A program made the position numbers and the translations under genes. A DNA stretch of 64,000 bases. It comes from Paenibacillus dendritiformis (GTDB lineage: Bacteria > Bacillota > Bacilli > Paenibacillales > Paenibacillaceae). The notes below the pieces were generated by a model. That model saw nothing but the letters and a program-made list of their open reading frames with translations, was not told the DNA's origin and did not search any database. The stretch's first letter is position 1. Every line of letters begins with the position of its first letter. Positions 1 to 9,511 of the stretch are shown here, piece by piece. The stretch is taken from positions 78,105 through 142,104 of the forward strand of contig NZ_LDIG01000076.1 of NCBI RefSeq assembly GCF_015845845.1, written 5' to 3'.

Positions 1-561
1 CCGGGCAATATGCTGATTGACCAGGCCGTCCACCGGCTGTCGGAAGGGGCGCTGGCCTATGACCGCAATGGCGGCTGGGCCGCCCAAGGCCAGGTGAGCG
101 AAGCATGGCTGGCTGAGCTGCTGGAGCATCCTTACTATGCCCAGAAGCCGCGGAAGACGACGGGCAGAGAAATGTTCGGCGAGGCGTATGCCACGGATTT
201 GATTCAGGAGGGTCTGAAGCGGGGCTTGCCGGCTGCCGATATCGTGGCGACCTTCACGATGCTGACGGTGCGGACCATCGCCGGCGCATACCGCGATTTT
301 ATATTCCCTGAGCATGACATCCATGACGTGATCGTCAGCGGAGGCGGGGCCCGCAACGAGACGATGATGCGATGGCTTGCGGCAGAACTACCCGAACAGC
401 GGGTCCAGCGCTCCGATGAGATTGGCTTGCCTGGCGATGCGAAGGAGGCGATTGCCTTCGCCGTGCTGGCGAATGAATTTGTGCACGGGATCGCGAATCA
501 GCTTCCTTCCGTAACCGGAGCGTCGCGCCCAACCGTCATGGGCAAGCTAGCCCTTCCGTGA
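1..561 (+). CDS. anmK: Anhydro-N-acetylmuramic acid kinase, C-terminal part
   Basis: AnmK hydrolyses and phosphorylates 1,6-anhydro-MurNAc to MurNAc-6-phosphate in the cytoplasm, a step of cell-wall recycling. The reading frame is open from base 1 (PGNMLID is the family's DTGPGNMLID motif), so the 5' part lies outside the window. The visible 186 residues include the conserved VSGGGARNETMMRWL sugar-kinase motif near the C-terminus. The stop is TGA at 559-561. A serine hydrolase starts 19 bases downstream, so the two are probably cotranscribed and act together on muropeptide turnover. Identification is from family motifs; the truncation is only the window edge. Confidence 0.9.
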   Translation, partial: PGNMLIDQAVHRLSEGALAYDRNGGWAAQGQVSEAWLAELLEHPYYAQKPRKTTGREMFGEAYATDLIQEGLKRGLPAADIVATFTMLTVRTIAGAYRDFIFPEHDIHDVIVSGGGARNETMMRWLAAELPEQRVQRSDEIGLPGDAKEAIAFAVLANEFVHGIANQLPSVTGASRPTVMGKLALP

Positions 562-580
562 ACGCCGAGGCGGAGCATGA

Positions 581-1801
581 ATGTCATTGAACGGAGTTTG
601 GCATCCATTAAGACAAGAAGGCGGTTTTTCCATGAAAAAATGGGATCTGTCGGCAGCCGGGCAGCTAGGCCTGTGCGAGGAAGGACTGCAAGCCGCTTGG
701 TCGGCGCTCGATAATGCGATCGAGCAGGGAATTATCCCCGGAGGCGTGGCCCTTATTGGACGCCGCGGCCATGCGGCGGCTTATGCCGCCGGGCATGCGT
801 TCCTCAGCGAGGAGCGTGCCATTCCGGCCAGCGTGGATACGATCTATGACTGCGCGTCATTGACGAAGGTCGTCGTCACGCTGTCGCTCATGCTCATCTT
901 GATGGATCGGGGCCAAGTTCGGCTTGCCGATCCGGTGGCGCAGCATATCCCCGCATTTGGAACCGCGGGGAAGGCAGAGGTTACGATCGGGCAATTGCTG
1001 GCCCATACCTCGGGCTTGCCCGCGCATCGCGATCTGTATTCGCACGGCTGGACGCCGCAGCGGATCCATGAGGCGATCTGCGCGATGGAGCCGGACTATC
1101 CGCCAGGGACGCGCTGCGTCTATAGCTGCCTAGGTTATATGATCCTTGGGCAAATTATCCGGAAGCAGTTCGGGCGTCCGTTAGAGGAAGCCGCCTGGAG
1201 CGAGGTGCTGCAGCCGCTCGGAATGACGGCGAGCCGGTATAATCCGCCGCCGGAATGGAAGCCGCGCATCGCGGCGACGGAATACGATGCGGCGCTGGGC
1301 GAATACCGCTGGGGCTTCGTGCACGATGAGAACGCCTATGCGCTTGGCGGGGCGGCGGGCAATGCGGGGCTGTTCTCGACCGCGTCGGATCTGCTGCGGT
1401 ATGCCCGCATGTGGCTGGCCCTGGCGAGCAACGCCAGTTGTGAGGCCGGCGAGGCGAACGCTTCCTTAAGCCGCTCCCGGACAGGGGATGGCCCGGAAGC
1501 CTTCATATTATCGCGCGAGGCCGTGAAGGAAGCGCTGCGAAGCCATACCAATGACATCCCTGGAGCGAATCGGGGGCTGGGATGGGTGCTGCACGGAGAC
1601 CCGGCCAATGTTGGCGGGAAGGGACTGTCTCCATACAGCTTCGGCCATACGGGCTTCACCGGAACGAGCCTTTGGATCGATCCGGCGCAGGATCTAATTA
1701 TAATTCTGCTGACGAACCGCGTACATTACGGCCGGGGCAACTCGATCGCGGCGCTGCGCCGGCAGTTCCACGAGGCCGCCGCAGCGGCCATACAGAACTA
1801 A
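581..1801 (+). CDS. Beta-lactamase-family serine hydrolase (AmiE/YbbE-like?)
   Basis: Serine hydrolase of the class C beta-lactamase/penicillin-binding fold, up to 406 aa. The SxxK motif is SLTK near residue 98. A YSCLGY motif stands in the YxN position, and GHTGFTG near the C-terminus is the HTG/KTG box. No signal peptide is obvious, so it is probably cytoplasmic. Two starts are possible: ATG 581 (GGAG five bases upstream) and ATG 632 (MKKWDL, behind AGAAGG). In B. subtilis the related YbbE/AmiE cleaves MurNAc-peptides in muropeptide rescue. Its position directly after anmK suggests a similar job; that is inference, and an esterase or D-aminopeptidase is also possible. Confidence 0.8.
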   Translation: MSLNGVWHPLRQEGGFSMKKWDLSAAGQLGLCEEGLQAAWSALDNAIEQGIIPGGVALIGRRGHAAAYAAGHAFLSEERAIPASVDTIYDCASLTKVVVTLSLMLILMDRGQVRLADPVAQHIPAFGTAGKAEVTIGQLLAHTSGLPAHRDLYSHGWTPQRIHEAICAMEPDYPPGTRCVYSCLGYMILGQIIRKQFGRPLEEAAWSEVLQPLGMTASRYNPPPEWKPRIAATEYDAALGEYRWGFVHDENAYALGGAAGNAGLFSTASDLLRYARMWLALASNASCEAGEANASLSRSRTGDGPEAFILSREAVKEALRSHTNDIPGANRGLGWVLHGDPANVGGKGLSPYSFGHTGFTGTSLWIDPAQDLIIILLTNRVHYGRGNSIAALRRQFHEAAAAAIQN

Positions 1802-1808
1802 TTCCTAT

Positions 1809-1949
1809 ATCAAAACCTTGGGAAGTAGATCCTAACCTTGCGAATCACATCCAGAACCTGGAGGGTATATCCAAAATCTGGCGAGTACATCCAGAACCTT
1901 GCGAAGTACATCCAGAACCAGGTGAGTGCATCAAATCCTTGGCAAGCGC
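1809..1949. repeat. Seven-unit degenerate 20-bp tandem repeat
   Basis: Seven consecutive units begin with ATC at 1809, 1829, 1849, 1869, 1889, 1910 and 1930. Each is 20 bases long except one of 21. The consensus is roughly ATCCAGAACCTTGCGAGTAC, and a partial eighth unit starts at 1950. The array starts right after the hydrolase stop codon. No promoter, terminator or RBS is embedded in it, and the open frames across it look like by-products of the periodicity. Confidence 0.8.
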
Positions 1950-1960
1950 ATCCGACGGGA

Positions 1961-2287
1961 TGCCGGCCAGGGATTTTTTTGCTGGCAAAGAGGCTCTGCC
2001 GAGCAGTTGGATTGGCGCATGTCGTGATAGACGGCAACGTGCTAGATCGAAGGCAGTTGAATCCAGGCAGCAGTGTATCTGCGAGGTCTGTGATCCACTC
2101 TTCCTTTCGTCTCAGAGAGAAAGCACAGTAAGGCCCGATTAGCGTGGAATAAGTCGGGGCGAGCCACTACCATCAGGCGAGCAAGTTGTAGAGCAAGGAA
2201 ACGCAGCAAGCAGATGGACCAAGTGGTTGAATTTAGAAGACGGAATAGCAAACAAAGGGATGCCAACGAAGGGTACAATCAGCGCCC
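1961..2287. other. Intergenic stretch with no recognisable gene
   Basis: Between the two repeat arrays I see no ORF with a credible ribosome binding site, no RNA gene and no clear terminator. Several short overlapping frames are open on both strands, but none resembles a protein family. Confidence 0.5.
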
Positions 2288-2535
2288 CTGAGCCAGTGGG
2301 AGACTGGCTATAAGGCCTCAGGAGTGGGCAAGCCCGTCCCGGCTTCTGACTCGATGGGATAGTGACGCAAAGAATCAAAACACGCATGTACGGAACGAGT
2401 TTCTGATTCGATGGGAGAGCGATCTTGAGTGGGGAGGAGCAACCCCCAGCGCGCCTCTGAGTTGATGGGATAGTGACCCTGAGGAAGAAGACGCAACATC
2501 CCCTCGGCGCGTCCCTGAGCCAGGGGCCCGGGCCT
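2288..2535. repeat. Five-unit ~57-bp spaced repeat
   Basis: A ~20-base core, CTGAnTCGATGGGATAGTGA, recurs at 2288, 2346, 2403, 2457 and (shortened) 2515, a spacing of 58, 57, 54 and 58 bases. The sequence between cores is not conserved. The cores differ from each other at several positions, so this is not a CRISPR array. No coding frame runs through it convincingly. Confidence 0.75.
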
Positions 2536-2650
2536 CCTCACAGGCATTACATCAAATGTAAGGTATGTGCTTCCATAATATACATATGTCTACTACAAAA
2601 GGACATCAAAACCGCAGTGTCCGCATGGTAAAAACAAGTAAAAATAGTTG

Positions 2651-2678
2651 TTGATCTTTCGTTCGCATCGTTTATAAT
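2651..2678 (+). promoter_or_regulatory. Sigma-A-type promoter of the IclR gene
   Basis: TTGATC (2651-2656), a 16-base spacer and TATAAT (2673-2678) lie 83 bases upstream of the GTG start of the regulator gene, in an AT-rich stretch. Confidence 0.6.
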
Positions 2679-2760
2679 GATGAAAAATTATTTATAGAAA
2701 CAGTGTATCTATTATCGGTACAGAGGCCTTATTGAATGAAAAAGGGGAAGAGGTGAGGAA

Positions 2761-3522
2761 GTGTCGCTCAAGACGCTGGCCAAATCGCTTGAATTGCTCG
2801 ATTGCTTTACATCGGAACATCCGATATGGGGGGTACGTGATTTAGCGAAGAAGCTGGGAATGCACCACTCGGTCGTGCATCGCATCGTTAGTACGTTTGA
2901 ACAGCACGGCTTTCTCATTCAGAACAGAGACACGCAGAAATACCATCTCGGCTTGAAGCTGCTGGAGTATGGCAAGGTGGTCACCGAGCAGTTGAACATC
3001 CAGCAATATTTTCAGCCGATATTGAAGGAGATTGCGAATTCGACCGGGGAATCGGTGTACCTGAATATGCTCGAAGGGAAAGAGGGCGTCTGCGTATCCA
3101 TCGTCCTCAGCTCGAAGGATATTCAATATCTGATTCCGGTCGGTGACCGTTCGCCGCTGTATGCCGGAGCTTCGCAGAAGGTGATGATGGCCTATCTATC
3201 CGAGGAGCTTCAGGAGGAAATCATCCAGGAAGGCCTGACGGCCGTCACTTCCCGAACGATAACGGATCCGCTCCGCTTGCGGGCCCAGTTGGCTCAAATC
3301 AAGGAGGAGGGCTGGTGCATTTCCGTCGGGGAGTATACGGAAGATGTCGTCGGCATTTCCGTGCCGATGCTGGACAGTCATCGCCGCATTCTTGGCTCCA
3401 TTACGATTGCCGGGCCAAGATACCGGATCGACGACGAGAAATGCGAGTCGTACTTGCGTATTTTGATTGACCAAGTCCCTTTAATACGTCAAAGCTGCAA
3501 TATTATATCGCATATGTGGTAA
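2761..3522 (+). CDS. IclR-family transcriptional regulator
   Basis: 253-aa DNA-binding regulator. Residues ~1-65 form the IclR winged helix-turn-helix (WGVRDLAKKLGMHHSVVHRIV). The remainder is the ligand-binding IclR effector domain, with the typical GDRSPLYAGASQKVMMAYL and EGWCISVGEYTEDVVGISVP segments. The start is GTG 2761 behind GAGGTGAG. It is the first gene before the peptide-type ABC transporter operon, which has its own promoter 70 bases downstream, so it probably controls that operon in response to an imported or hydrolysed substrate. The effector is unknown. Confidence 0.92.
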   Translation: MSLKTLAKSLELLDCFTSEHPIWGVRDLAKKLGMHHSVVHRIVSTFEQHGFLIQNRDTQKYHLGLKLLEYGKVVTEQLNIQQYFQPILKEIANSTGESVYLNMLEGKEGVCVSIVLSSKDIQYLIPVGDRSPLYAGASQKVMMAYLSEELQEEIIQEGLTAVTSRTITDPLRLRAQLAQIKEEGWCISVGEYTEDVVGISVPMLDSHRRILGSITIAGPRYRIDDEKCESYLRILIDQVPLIRQSCNIISHMW

Positions 3523-3536
3523 CCAGGGTTCACATT

Positions 3537-3565
3537 TTTACACAGCCGCACTTTATTTAGATAAT
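3537..3565 (+). promoter_or_regulatory. Sigma-A-type promoter of the transporter operon
   Basis: TTTACA (3537-3542), a 17-base spacer and GATAAT (3560-3565) lie in the IclR-permease gap, 33 bases before the permease start. An IclR operator would be expected here, but I see no clear palindrome. Confidence 0.55.
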
Positions 3566-3597
3566 GAGATACCGCTTTAAAGGGGGAGGGGTTGCTC

Positions 3598-4608
3598 TTG
3601 CTACAATTCATTACTCGTCGTCTGTTGTACCTCATTCCAAGCTTGCTCGGCATCGTGCTCATCACGTTCATTCTGTCCAGAGTGCTGCCGGGCGACCCTG
3701 CTCTGATGATTGCCGGAGAACAAGCGCCGCAGCATGTGGTGGAGAACATTCGCGCCCAGCTCGGGCTGAACGAGCCGCTGTATGTTCAGTTCGGCGCTTA
3801 TCTCAAGCAGCTGGCCCAAGGGGATCTGGGGATCGCCTGGCACACGGGACACACGGTGCTGGAGGATTTCGCCGTCCGTCTCCCGGCCACGATTGAGCTT
3901 GGCTTCGCCAGTCTGTTGATTGCGTTGTTGGTCGCTATTCCGGTAGGCATTGTGGCCGCCACGAAAAAAGAATCGATTGCGGATCACATCTCCCGCGTTT
4001 TTTCACTAATCGGCGCCTGCATGCCGGTCTTCTGGCTGGGACTGCTGCTCATCCTGTTTTTCTATTCCAAGCTCGGCATTGCGCCCGCTCCTATGGGCCG
4101 AATCGGCGGAGATATCCTCCCGCCCACTCCTATTACCGGATTGTATCTGGTGGACAGCTTGCTTACGGCGGATTGGGTCGCCTTCAAGCAATCCTTGTCC
4201 CATCTCATTCTTCCGGCCATTTGCCTTAGCGCCGGCACGATGGCTATCATCGCCCGCATGATGCGTTCCAGCATGCTGGAGGTCATCGGCCAGGATTATA
4301 TCCGAACGGCCCGCGCCAAGGGGCTCAACGAACGTTCCGTCGTGTACAAGCATGCTTTGGCCAATGCCTCGATCCCGACGATTACGATGGTCGGCCTCCA
4401 GATCGGCTACCTGCTCGGGGGCGCGGTCATCACGGAAACAATCTTCGCCTGGCCCGGCGTCGGAAGCTATGTGACGGAGTCGATTCTCGCGACGGATTAC
4501 GCCCCGATTCAGGCGTTCACGCTGCTAAGCGCCGTCGTATACAGCGGCATCAATTTGCTGGTCGATGTCATCTACGGCTTAATCGATCCGCGCATCCGCT
4601 ATGAATAA
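3598..4608 (+). CDS. ABC transporter permease, DppB/OppB family
   Basis: Inner-membrane permease of a dipeptide/oligopeptide importer, ~336 aa with about six membrane segments. It begins LQFITRRLLYLIPSLLGIVLITF, which is typical of DppB. The EAA-loop region (TARAKGLNERSVVYKHALANA) contacts the ATPases. TTG 3598 is the preferred start because AGGGGGAGGG (3581-3590) is eight bases upstream; TTG 3592 is too close. It is followed by the DppC-type permease, a lipoprotein and two ATPases, so the five-protein importer is complete. The substrate is not readable from the sequence. Confidence 0.92.
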   Translation: MLQFITRRLLYLIPSLLGIVLITFILSRVLPGDPALMIAGEQAPQHVVENIRAQLGLNEPLYVQFGAYLKQLAQGDLGIAWHTGHTVLEDFAVRLPATIELGFASLLIALLVAIPVGIVAATKKESIADHISRVFSLIGACMPVFWLGLLLILFFYSKLGIAPAPMGRIGGDILPPTPITGLYLVDSLLTADWVAFKQSLSHLILPAICLSAGTMAIIARMMRSSMLEVIGQDYIRTARAKGLNERSVVYKHALANASIPTITMVGLQIGYLLGGAVITETIFAWPGVGSYVTESILATDYAPIQAFTLLSAVVYSGINLLVDVIYGLIDPRIRYE

Positions 4609-4649
4609 TCCATCTCTCATGTCATGACATCTTAGGAGGTGCAACCGTG

Positions 4650-5570
4650 ATGAAAGGATCAACCTCATCGACCGCTGCAATCGCGGCGGCGAGCGACACA
4701 TCCAGGCTGCAGGAGCTCTGGCATGGGCTCCGGCAGTGGAGCAAGCTGTTCCTTCGCAACAAGCTTGCCGCGCTCGGCCTCTTCCTGATCGTGCTGTGGA
4801 CGCTCCTGGCTATCGCCGCGCCGCTGGTCGCGCCCTATGCGCCGGATGCCACGCAGCTGGATGCGAAGCTGCAGGGGCCGAGCGGGGAGCATTGGTTCGG
4901 GACGGACCAGTTCGGCCGGGATATTTTCAGCCGAGTCGTCTACGCGGCGCGCATCTCGATCTGGACCGGGCTTATCGCCGTCGGAATCTCTTTCTTCATC
5001 GGCGTTCCGCTCGGCGGCATCGCCGCTTATTACGGCGGCTGGATCGGGAATCTGATTATGCGCGTCATGGATATTTTTCTGGCGTTCCCTTCGCTCATTC
5101 TGGCGATGGCGATCGCGGCCGCCATGGGCCCCGGCCTCGTCAGCGCGATGATGGCTGTTGGCGTCGTCGGCATTCCGGAGTTCGCCCGTCTGATGTACAG
5201 CCAGACCATCTATTTGAAGGAACGCGAATTCGTGGAGGCGAGCCGTTCCATCGGGGTCAAGGACGGCACCATTCTTGTCCGGCATATTTTCCCGAATTCG
5301 CTCGCGCCGCTGCTCGTCCGCATCACGCTCGGGATGGGCTTCGCCATCTTGACGGCGGCGAGCTTGAGCTTTCTCGGTCTCGGCGTGCGCCCGCCGCTGG
5401 CGGAGTGGGGGGCGATGATATCCGAAGGCCGCGAGTACATTATTACCGGCGAATGGTGGCTGGTCACCTTCCCGGGGCTTGCCATCGCAACAACGATTCT
5501 TGGCTTCAATCTGCTTGGCGACGGACTGCGTGACGTCCTTGATCCGCGGCTGCGCACAAGCCGGAAATAA
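4650..5570 (+). CDS. ABC transporter permease, DppC/OppC family
   Basis: Second permease of the importer, ~306 aa. An N-terminal cytoplasmic segment is followed by the OppC N-terminal membrane helix (LAALGLFLIVLWTLLAI). The FGTDQFGRDIFSRVVYAARIS motif and an EAA loop (EASRSIGVKDGTILVRHIFPN) mark the DppC family. AGGAGGT at 4634-4640 serves either GTG 4647 or ATG 4650. It pairs with the permease encoded 41 bases upstream. Confidence 0.92.
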   Translation: MKGSTSSTAAIAAASDTSRLQELWHGLRQWSKLFLRNKLAALGLFLIVLWTLLAIAAPLVAPYAPDATQLDAKLQGPSGEHWFGTDQFGRDIFSRVVYAARISIWTGLIAVGISFFIGVPLGGIAAYYGGWIGNLIMRVMDIFLAFPSLILAMAIAAAMGPGLVSAMMAVGVVGIPEFARLMYSQTIYLKEREFVEASRSIGVKDGTILVRHIFPNSLAPLLVRITLGMGFAILTAASLSFLGLGVRPPLAEWGAMISEGREYIITGEWWLVTFPGLAIATTILGFNLLGDGLRDVLDPRLRTSRK

Positions 5571-5608
5571 GCGATATTTTTCAGTCGAATATTCAGGGGG
5601 AGGAAACA

Positions 5609-7219
5609 ATGATGAAACGAAGCAACTTGACGATGGCCCTTGTATTGACACTCATCTTGGCTTTGGTTGCGGGCTGCGCGCCGAAGGCGAACCAGTCCGG
5701 GGGAGACAGCGCCGCCGGCTCGGGCGAACAAACGAACTCATCCGGCAGCGGCTCCGGAGGCAAAACGCTGACCGTCACCTATTCCGAAGGCGGGCAGACG
5801 CTCGATCCGGCGGAAGCGAACGATCTGACGTCGGATACGCTGGTGCTGTCCACGTATGATCAGCTCGTCACGTACGGCGTCAAAAACGTAGATGGCGCGG
5901 ATATCGCCGCTACGGAAGAAATCAAGCCGATGCTGGCCGAGTCATGGGATGTGTCCGATGACCAGAAGACGTATACGTTCAAGCTGCGCCAGGACGTGAA
6001 GTTCCATAGCGGCAATCCGCTCGACGCGGATGCGGTCGTGTTCTCGCTCGATCATATCAAAAACTCGAACTCGGGCGGATTCCTGTATCAGCAAGCCTCC
6101 ATCGAGTCGTACCGCAAGGTGGACGACCATACGGTGGAAGTGAAGCTGGAGCGCCCGAACCATATGTTCTTGCAAATTTTGGCGATGTACTCCTTTTCCG
6201 TCATCGATCCGAAAGCGATCGAAGGGGATCCAAGTGAATTTTTGAAGACGAAGACGGCAGGTTCCGGGCCATTCAAGCTGGAGAAATGGGATCCTTCCTC
6301 CGAGGCGGTATTCGTGGCGAACGACGATTACTGGCAGGAGCGCGCCAAGCTGGACAAAGTCGTCATGAAGTTCATGAAGGAAGCTTCGTCCCGCACGATG
6401 ATGCTGAACAAGGGCGATATCGACCTGGCCATGGAGATTCCGCCGAAGGATGTCGATACGCTGAAGCAGAACACCGGGCTGACCGTGCGCTCTGACGCGA
6501 GCAACCGCATTTTGTATATGGGTCTGAACAATAACATGAAGCCGTTCGACAATCCGAAGGTGCGCCAGGCGATCGCCTACGCGATTCCGCATGATGCGCT
6601 TCTGAAGGATGTCATGTACGGACAAGCCAAGCAAATGAAGAGCATCGTGGCAAGCAATACGCCGGGCTTTTCCGATAAGGGCTACGAGTATGAATACAAC
6701 CTGGAAAAAGCGAAGGAGCTGCTGAAGGAAGCGGGCTACGAGAATGGCTTCTCGTTCGACTTCACGCTCGGCTCCGGCTTCAAAGACTGGGAAGACGCCG
6801 CCACGGTCATCCAGGCGGAGCTGAAAAAGATCGGCGTCACGATGAACATCAATAAGCTGGCGCGCGCGCAATTCCTGGAACAGCTTCGCACCGGCAACGT
6901 GCAGTCCTTCATGTCGAAATGGACTTCTTTCGTCAACGATCCGGAATACCACCTCGGATTCCTGGTAGATAGCGAGAGCTCTTCCAACTACGTGCATTAC
7001 GACAACGCGAAGGTCAATGAACTGTTGGATCTGGCGGCTGTCGAGACGGACATGACGAAGCGCAATGCCATGTATGAAGAAATTCAGGGCTTGATCAATG
7101 CGGACATGCCTTATGTGTACATGTACGAGTACAACCGCCTCGTGGCGTTCAACAACGACGTGAAGGGGTATATTTTCTTCCCGGATGAATGCTTGCGTTT
7201 TTACCCGCTTTCCAAATAA
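5609..7219 (+). CDS. ABC transporter substrate-binding lipoprotein (SBP family 5)
   Basis: 536-aa extracellular solute-binding protein of the DppA/OppA family (SBP_bac_5). A lipoprotein signal peptide ends in the lipobox LVAGC (Cys ~24), followed by a Gly/Ser-rich linker and the mature domain. Family signatures include LDPAEANDLTSD, YTFKLRQDVKFHSGNPLDADAV and GSGPFKLEKWD. Anchored outside the membrane, it delivers substrate to the two permeases encoded upstream. Start ATG 5609 (or 5612) follows GGGGGAGG. SBP_bac_5 proteins bind peptides, nickel or opines, so the ligand remains open. Confidence 0.93.
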   Translation: MMKRSNLTMALVLTLILALVAGCAPKANQSGGDSAAGSGEQTNSSGSGSGGKTLTVTYSEGGQTLDPAEANDLTSDTLVLSTYDQLVTYGVKNVDGADIAATEEIKPMLAESWDVSDDQKTYTFKLRQDVKFHSGNPLDADAVVFSLDHIKNSNSGGFLYQQASIESYRKVDDHTVEVKLERPNHMFLQILAMYSFSVIDPKAIEGDPSEFLKTKTAGSGPFKLEKWDPSSEAVFVANDDYWQERAKLDKVVMKFMKEASSRTMMLNKGDIDLAMEIPPKDVDTLKQNTGLTVRSDASNRILYMGLNNNMKPFDNPKVRQAIAYAIPHDALLKDVMYGQAKQMKSIVASNTPGFSDKGYEYEYNLEKAKELLKEAGYENGFSFDFTLGSGFKDWEDAATVIQAELKKIGVTMNINKLARAQFLEQLRTGNVQSFMSKWTSFVNDPEYHLGFLVDSESSSNYVHYDNAKVNELLDLAAVETDMTKRNAMYEEIQGLINADMPYVYMYEYNRLVAFNNDVKGYIFFPDECLRFYPLSK

Positions 7220-7269
7220 GAGACCAGAGATAACGATCGCAACGGATATGGATACAGGAGGGGATTACG

Positions 7270-8529
7270 GTGAACGAATGGAAGCAACGCTGGATAGACG
7301 AAGTGGAAAAACGTCAGGACGAATTGTTGGGCTTGTGCTCGAAGCTGATTCAATTCCCGACGGAAAATCCGCCTGGGGACTCGCGTGACATCAGCCAATT
7401 CATTATCGATTACTTGGCCGAGGCCGGCATCGAGACGAAGGTGTATGACGCCGGGGATAACATGCTCAATCTGATTGCGGCGATCGGCGATGAGTCCGCA
7501 TCGGAACGCCATTTGATCTATTGCGGCCATACCGATGTCGTGCCGGCAGGCGACCGCTCCCGCTGGGACTTCGATCCGTTCTCCGGCGAAGTGCGGGACG
7601 GCTATGTGCTCGGACGCGGGGCCAGCGACATGAAATGCGGCCTGGCCGGGCTGATCTTCAGCGTCAAGCTGCTGAAGGAGCTGAATGTTCCGCTCAAGGG
7701 CAGACTGTCGCTGCTAATCGTGCCGGATGAAGAGACCGGCGGGCATCTCGGCGTGCCGTGGGTGTTCGAGCGGAAGCTGATCCACGGGACGGCGGCGGTC
7801 ATCGCCGAGCCGTCGCACCCGCTGCATCCGACGATCGGGCAGAAGGGAAGCTGCTGGTTCAACTTCACGGTGACAGGCACGCCGGGCCACGGCAGCCTGT
7901 CGCCCATCCTCGGCGACAATGCGATTATGAAGGCGGCCGCAGCCGTTCAGGCGCTGCAGCAGCTGCATCATTATCCGGTGGAGCTCCCGGAAGAAGTGAA
8001 GGATATTATCGAAGTGACGAAGCGCTATATCGCGGAAAAAGAAAATGCCGATTTCTCCGCCATCATCGATCGCGTGTCGGTCAATGTCGGCCTGATCGAG
8101 GGCGGAACGAAGACGAACGTCGTGCCTGACCGCTGCACGGTCAGCGTCGATACCCGCCTTCCGTTCGGAGTCGAACCGGCACAGGTTCTGGCCGAGGCGA
8201 AGCGGCTGCTGGCCGAGATCGGCATCGAGACGGAGCTTCAGCCGGAAGGCTTTCAGGGGCTGGCGAACTGGACGCCGCCCACCGATCCGATCGTGGAGGA
8301 GCTCGTGCAGCATATTTGCGACGTGAAGCAGGAAGAAGGCTATGGCGTCCTGCAATGGGCTTCCAGCGATGCGCGGCATTTCCGCCGCGCCGGCATTCCG
8401 GTGCTGCAATACGGCCCTGCCGAGCTGTCCACCATTCACGGCTTCAACGAGAAGGCGCCGGTGAAGGACGTGGTCGACGCGGCCAAGGTGTACACGCTGA
8501 CGGCGCTCAGCTACTTGGGTGGTGAGTAA
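7270..8529 (+). CDS. M20 metallopeptidase, ArgE/DapE-type deacylase
   Basis: 419-aa cytoplasmic zinc hydrolase of peptidase family M20. Visible metal and catalytic residues are H87 and D89 (GHTDVVP), D120 (GASDMKCG) and E154/E155 (PDEETGG). A dimerisation domain lies around residues 190-300. Start GTG 7270 follows AGGAGGGG. It sits between the lipoprotein and ATPase genes and ends one base before the next gene, so it is part of the import operon and probably hydrolyses the imported N-acyl amino acid or dipeptide. The exact substrate is not determinable, and dapE or argE should not be assigned. Confidence 0.88.
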   Translation: MNEWKQRWIDEVEKRQDELLGLCSKLIQFPTENPPGDSRDISQFIIDYLAEAGIETKVYDAGDNMLNLIAAIGDESASERHLIYCGHTDVVPAGDRSRWDFDPFSGEVRDGYVLGRGASDMKCGLAGLIFSVKLLKELNVPLKGRLSLLIVPDEETGGHLGVPWVFERKLIHGTAAVIAEPSHPLHPTIGQKGSCWFNFTVTGTPGHGSLSPILGDNAIMKAAAAVQALQQLHHYPVELPEEVKDIIEVTKRYIAEKENADFSAIIDRVSVNVGLIEGGTKTNVVPDRCTVSVDTRLPFGVEPAQVLAEAKRLLAEIGIETELQPEGFQGLANWTPPTDPIVEELVQHICDVKQEEGYGVLQWASSDARHFRRAGIPVLQYGPAELSTIHGFNEKAPVKDVVDAAKVYTLTALSYLGGE

Positions 8530-8530
8530 G

Positions 8531-9511
8531 ATGGAACCGGTGCTGGCCGTCGAAAAGCTGGAAACGGAATTTGTCACGAACGGGGGCGTCTTCAAGGCGG
8601 TGGACGGCGTAAGCTTCCAAGTGCACCAAGGCGAGACGCTCGGCGTTGTCGGCGAATCGGGCTGCGGCAAAAGCGTTACCTCCCTGTCCATCATGGGCCT
8701 TCTTCCGAAGAAAATCGGCCGCGTGAAGGGCGGGCGCATTCAGTTCCACGGGAACGACCTGCTGCAAGTCCCGGAAAAGCAAATGAGGTCCATTCGCGGC
8801 AACCGGATCGCGATGATCTTCCAGGAGCCGATGACGTCGCTCAATCCGGTGTTCCGGATCGGCGATCAACTGGCCGAGGCCATTCAGCTCCATAAGAAGC
8901 TGAAGCGCAAGGAAGCGATGCGGCATGCCGTCGACATGCTGCGCAAGGTCGGCATTCCGCATCCCGAGTCGGTGGCGCAGGAATATCCGCACCAGCTCTC
9001 GGGCGGGATGCGCCAGCGGGTCATGATCGCGATGGCGATGTCCTGCAATCCGGAGGTGCTGATCGCGGATGAGCCGACGACGGCGCTTGACGTGACCATT
9101 CAAGCGCAAATTTTGGATTTGATGCGGCAGCTGCAGGAGGAAGAGAAGACGTCCATCCTGCTCATTACCCACGACCTCGGGGTCGTCGCCGAGATGTGCC
9201 ACCGCGTCGTCGTCATGTACGCGGGGCAGGTCGTGGAGGAGGCGGATGTGGACACGCTCTTCGAATCTCCGCGGCATCCGTATACGCAGGGGCTGCTGGC
9301 CTCGCTGCCGCAGCTCGCCGGGGAGCAGGAGCGGCTGGAGTCGATTCCCGGCACGGTGCCAAGTCCGCTGCAGATGCCGCCGGGCTGCCGCTTCGCCCCG
9401 CGCTGCAAATACCGGACGGAAGCGTGCGATCAGGCGCAGCCCGAACTGACGGAGTTGGGCGGCGGGCACCGCTGCCGCTGCCTGCTCGTCGAGAAGGGGG
9501 TGGCGCGATGA
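8531..9511 (+). CDS. ABC transporter ATP-binding protein, DppD/OppD family
   Basis: ~326-aa ATPase of the importer. Walker A is GESGCGKS, the ABC signature is LSGGMRQR, Walker B is [12 protein letters not shown] and the switch His is in LLITHDLG. The C-terminal oligopeptide/dipeptide extension contains cysteines ([17 protein letters not shown]), as in OppD/DppD proteins that can carry an iron-sulfur cluster. Start ATG 8531 is one base after the peptidase stop. Its own stop overlaps the next start as ATGA. Confidence 0.93.
   Translation: MEPVLAVEKLETEFVTNGGVFKAVDGVSFQVHQGETLGVVGESGCGKSVTSLSIMGLLPKKIGRVKGGRIQFHGNDLLQVPEKQMRSIRGNRIAMIFQEPMTSLNPVFRIGDQLAEAIQLHKKLKRKEAMRHAVDMLRKVGIPHPESVAQEYPHQLSGGMRQRVMIAMAMSCNPEVLIADEPTTALDVTIQAQILDLMRQLQEEEKTSILLITHDLGVVAEMCHRVVVMYAGQVVEEADVDTLFESPRHPYTQGLLASLPQLAGEQERLESIPGTVPSPLQMPPGCRFAPRCKYRTEACDQAQPELTELGGGHRCRCLLVEKGVAR

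Noticed and set aside
2288..2535. Possible CRISPR array (repeat ~20, interval ~36)
   Set aside because: Cores differ at several positions from one another, the length is short for a CRISPR repeat, and no cas gene is in the window.
4665..5651. Long minus-strand frame opposite the DppC-type gene
   Set aside because: It is an antisense shadow of a high-GC coding gene, with Arg/His/Asp-rich composition and no RBS; the same applies to the long antisense frames opposite the SigB-cluster kinases, gatA and the GH18 gene.
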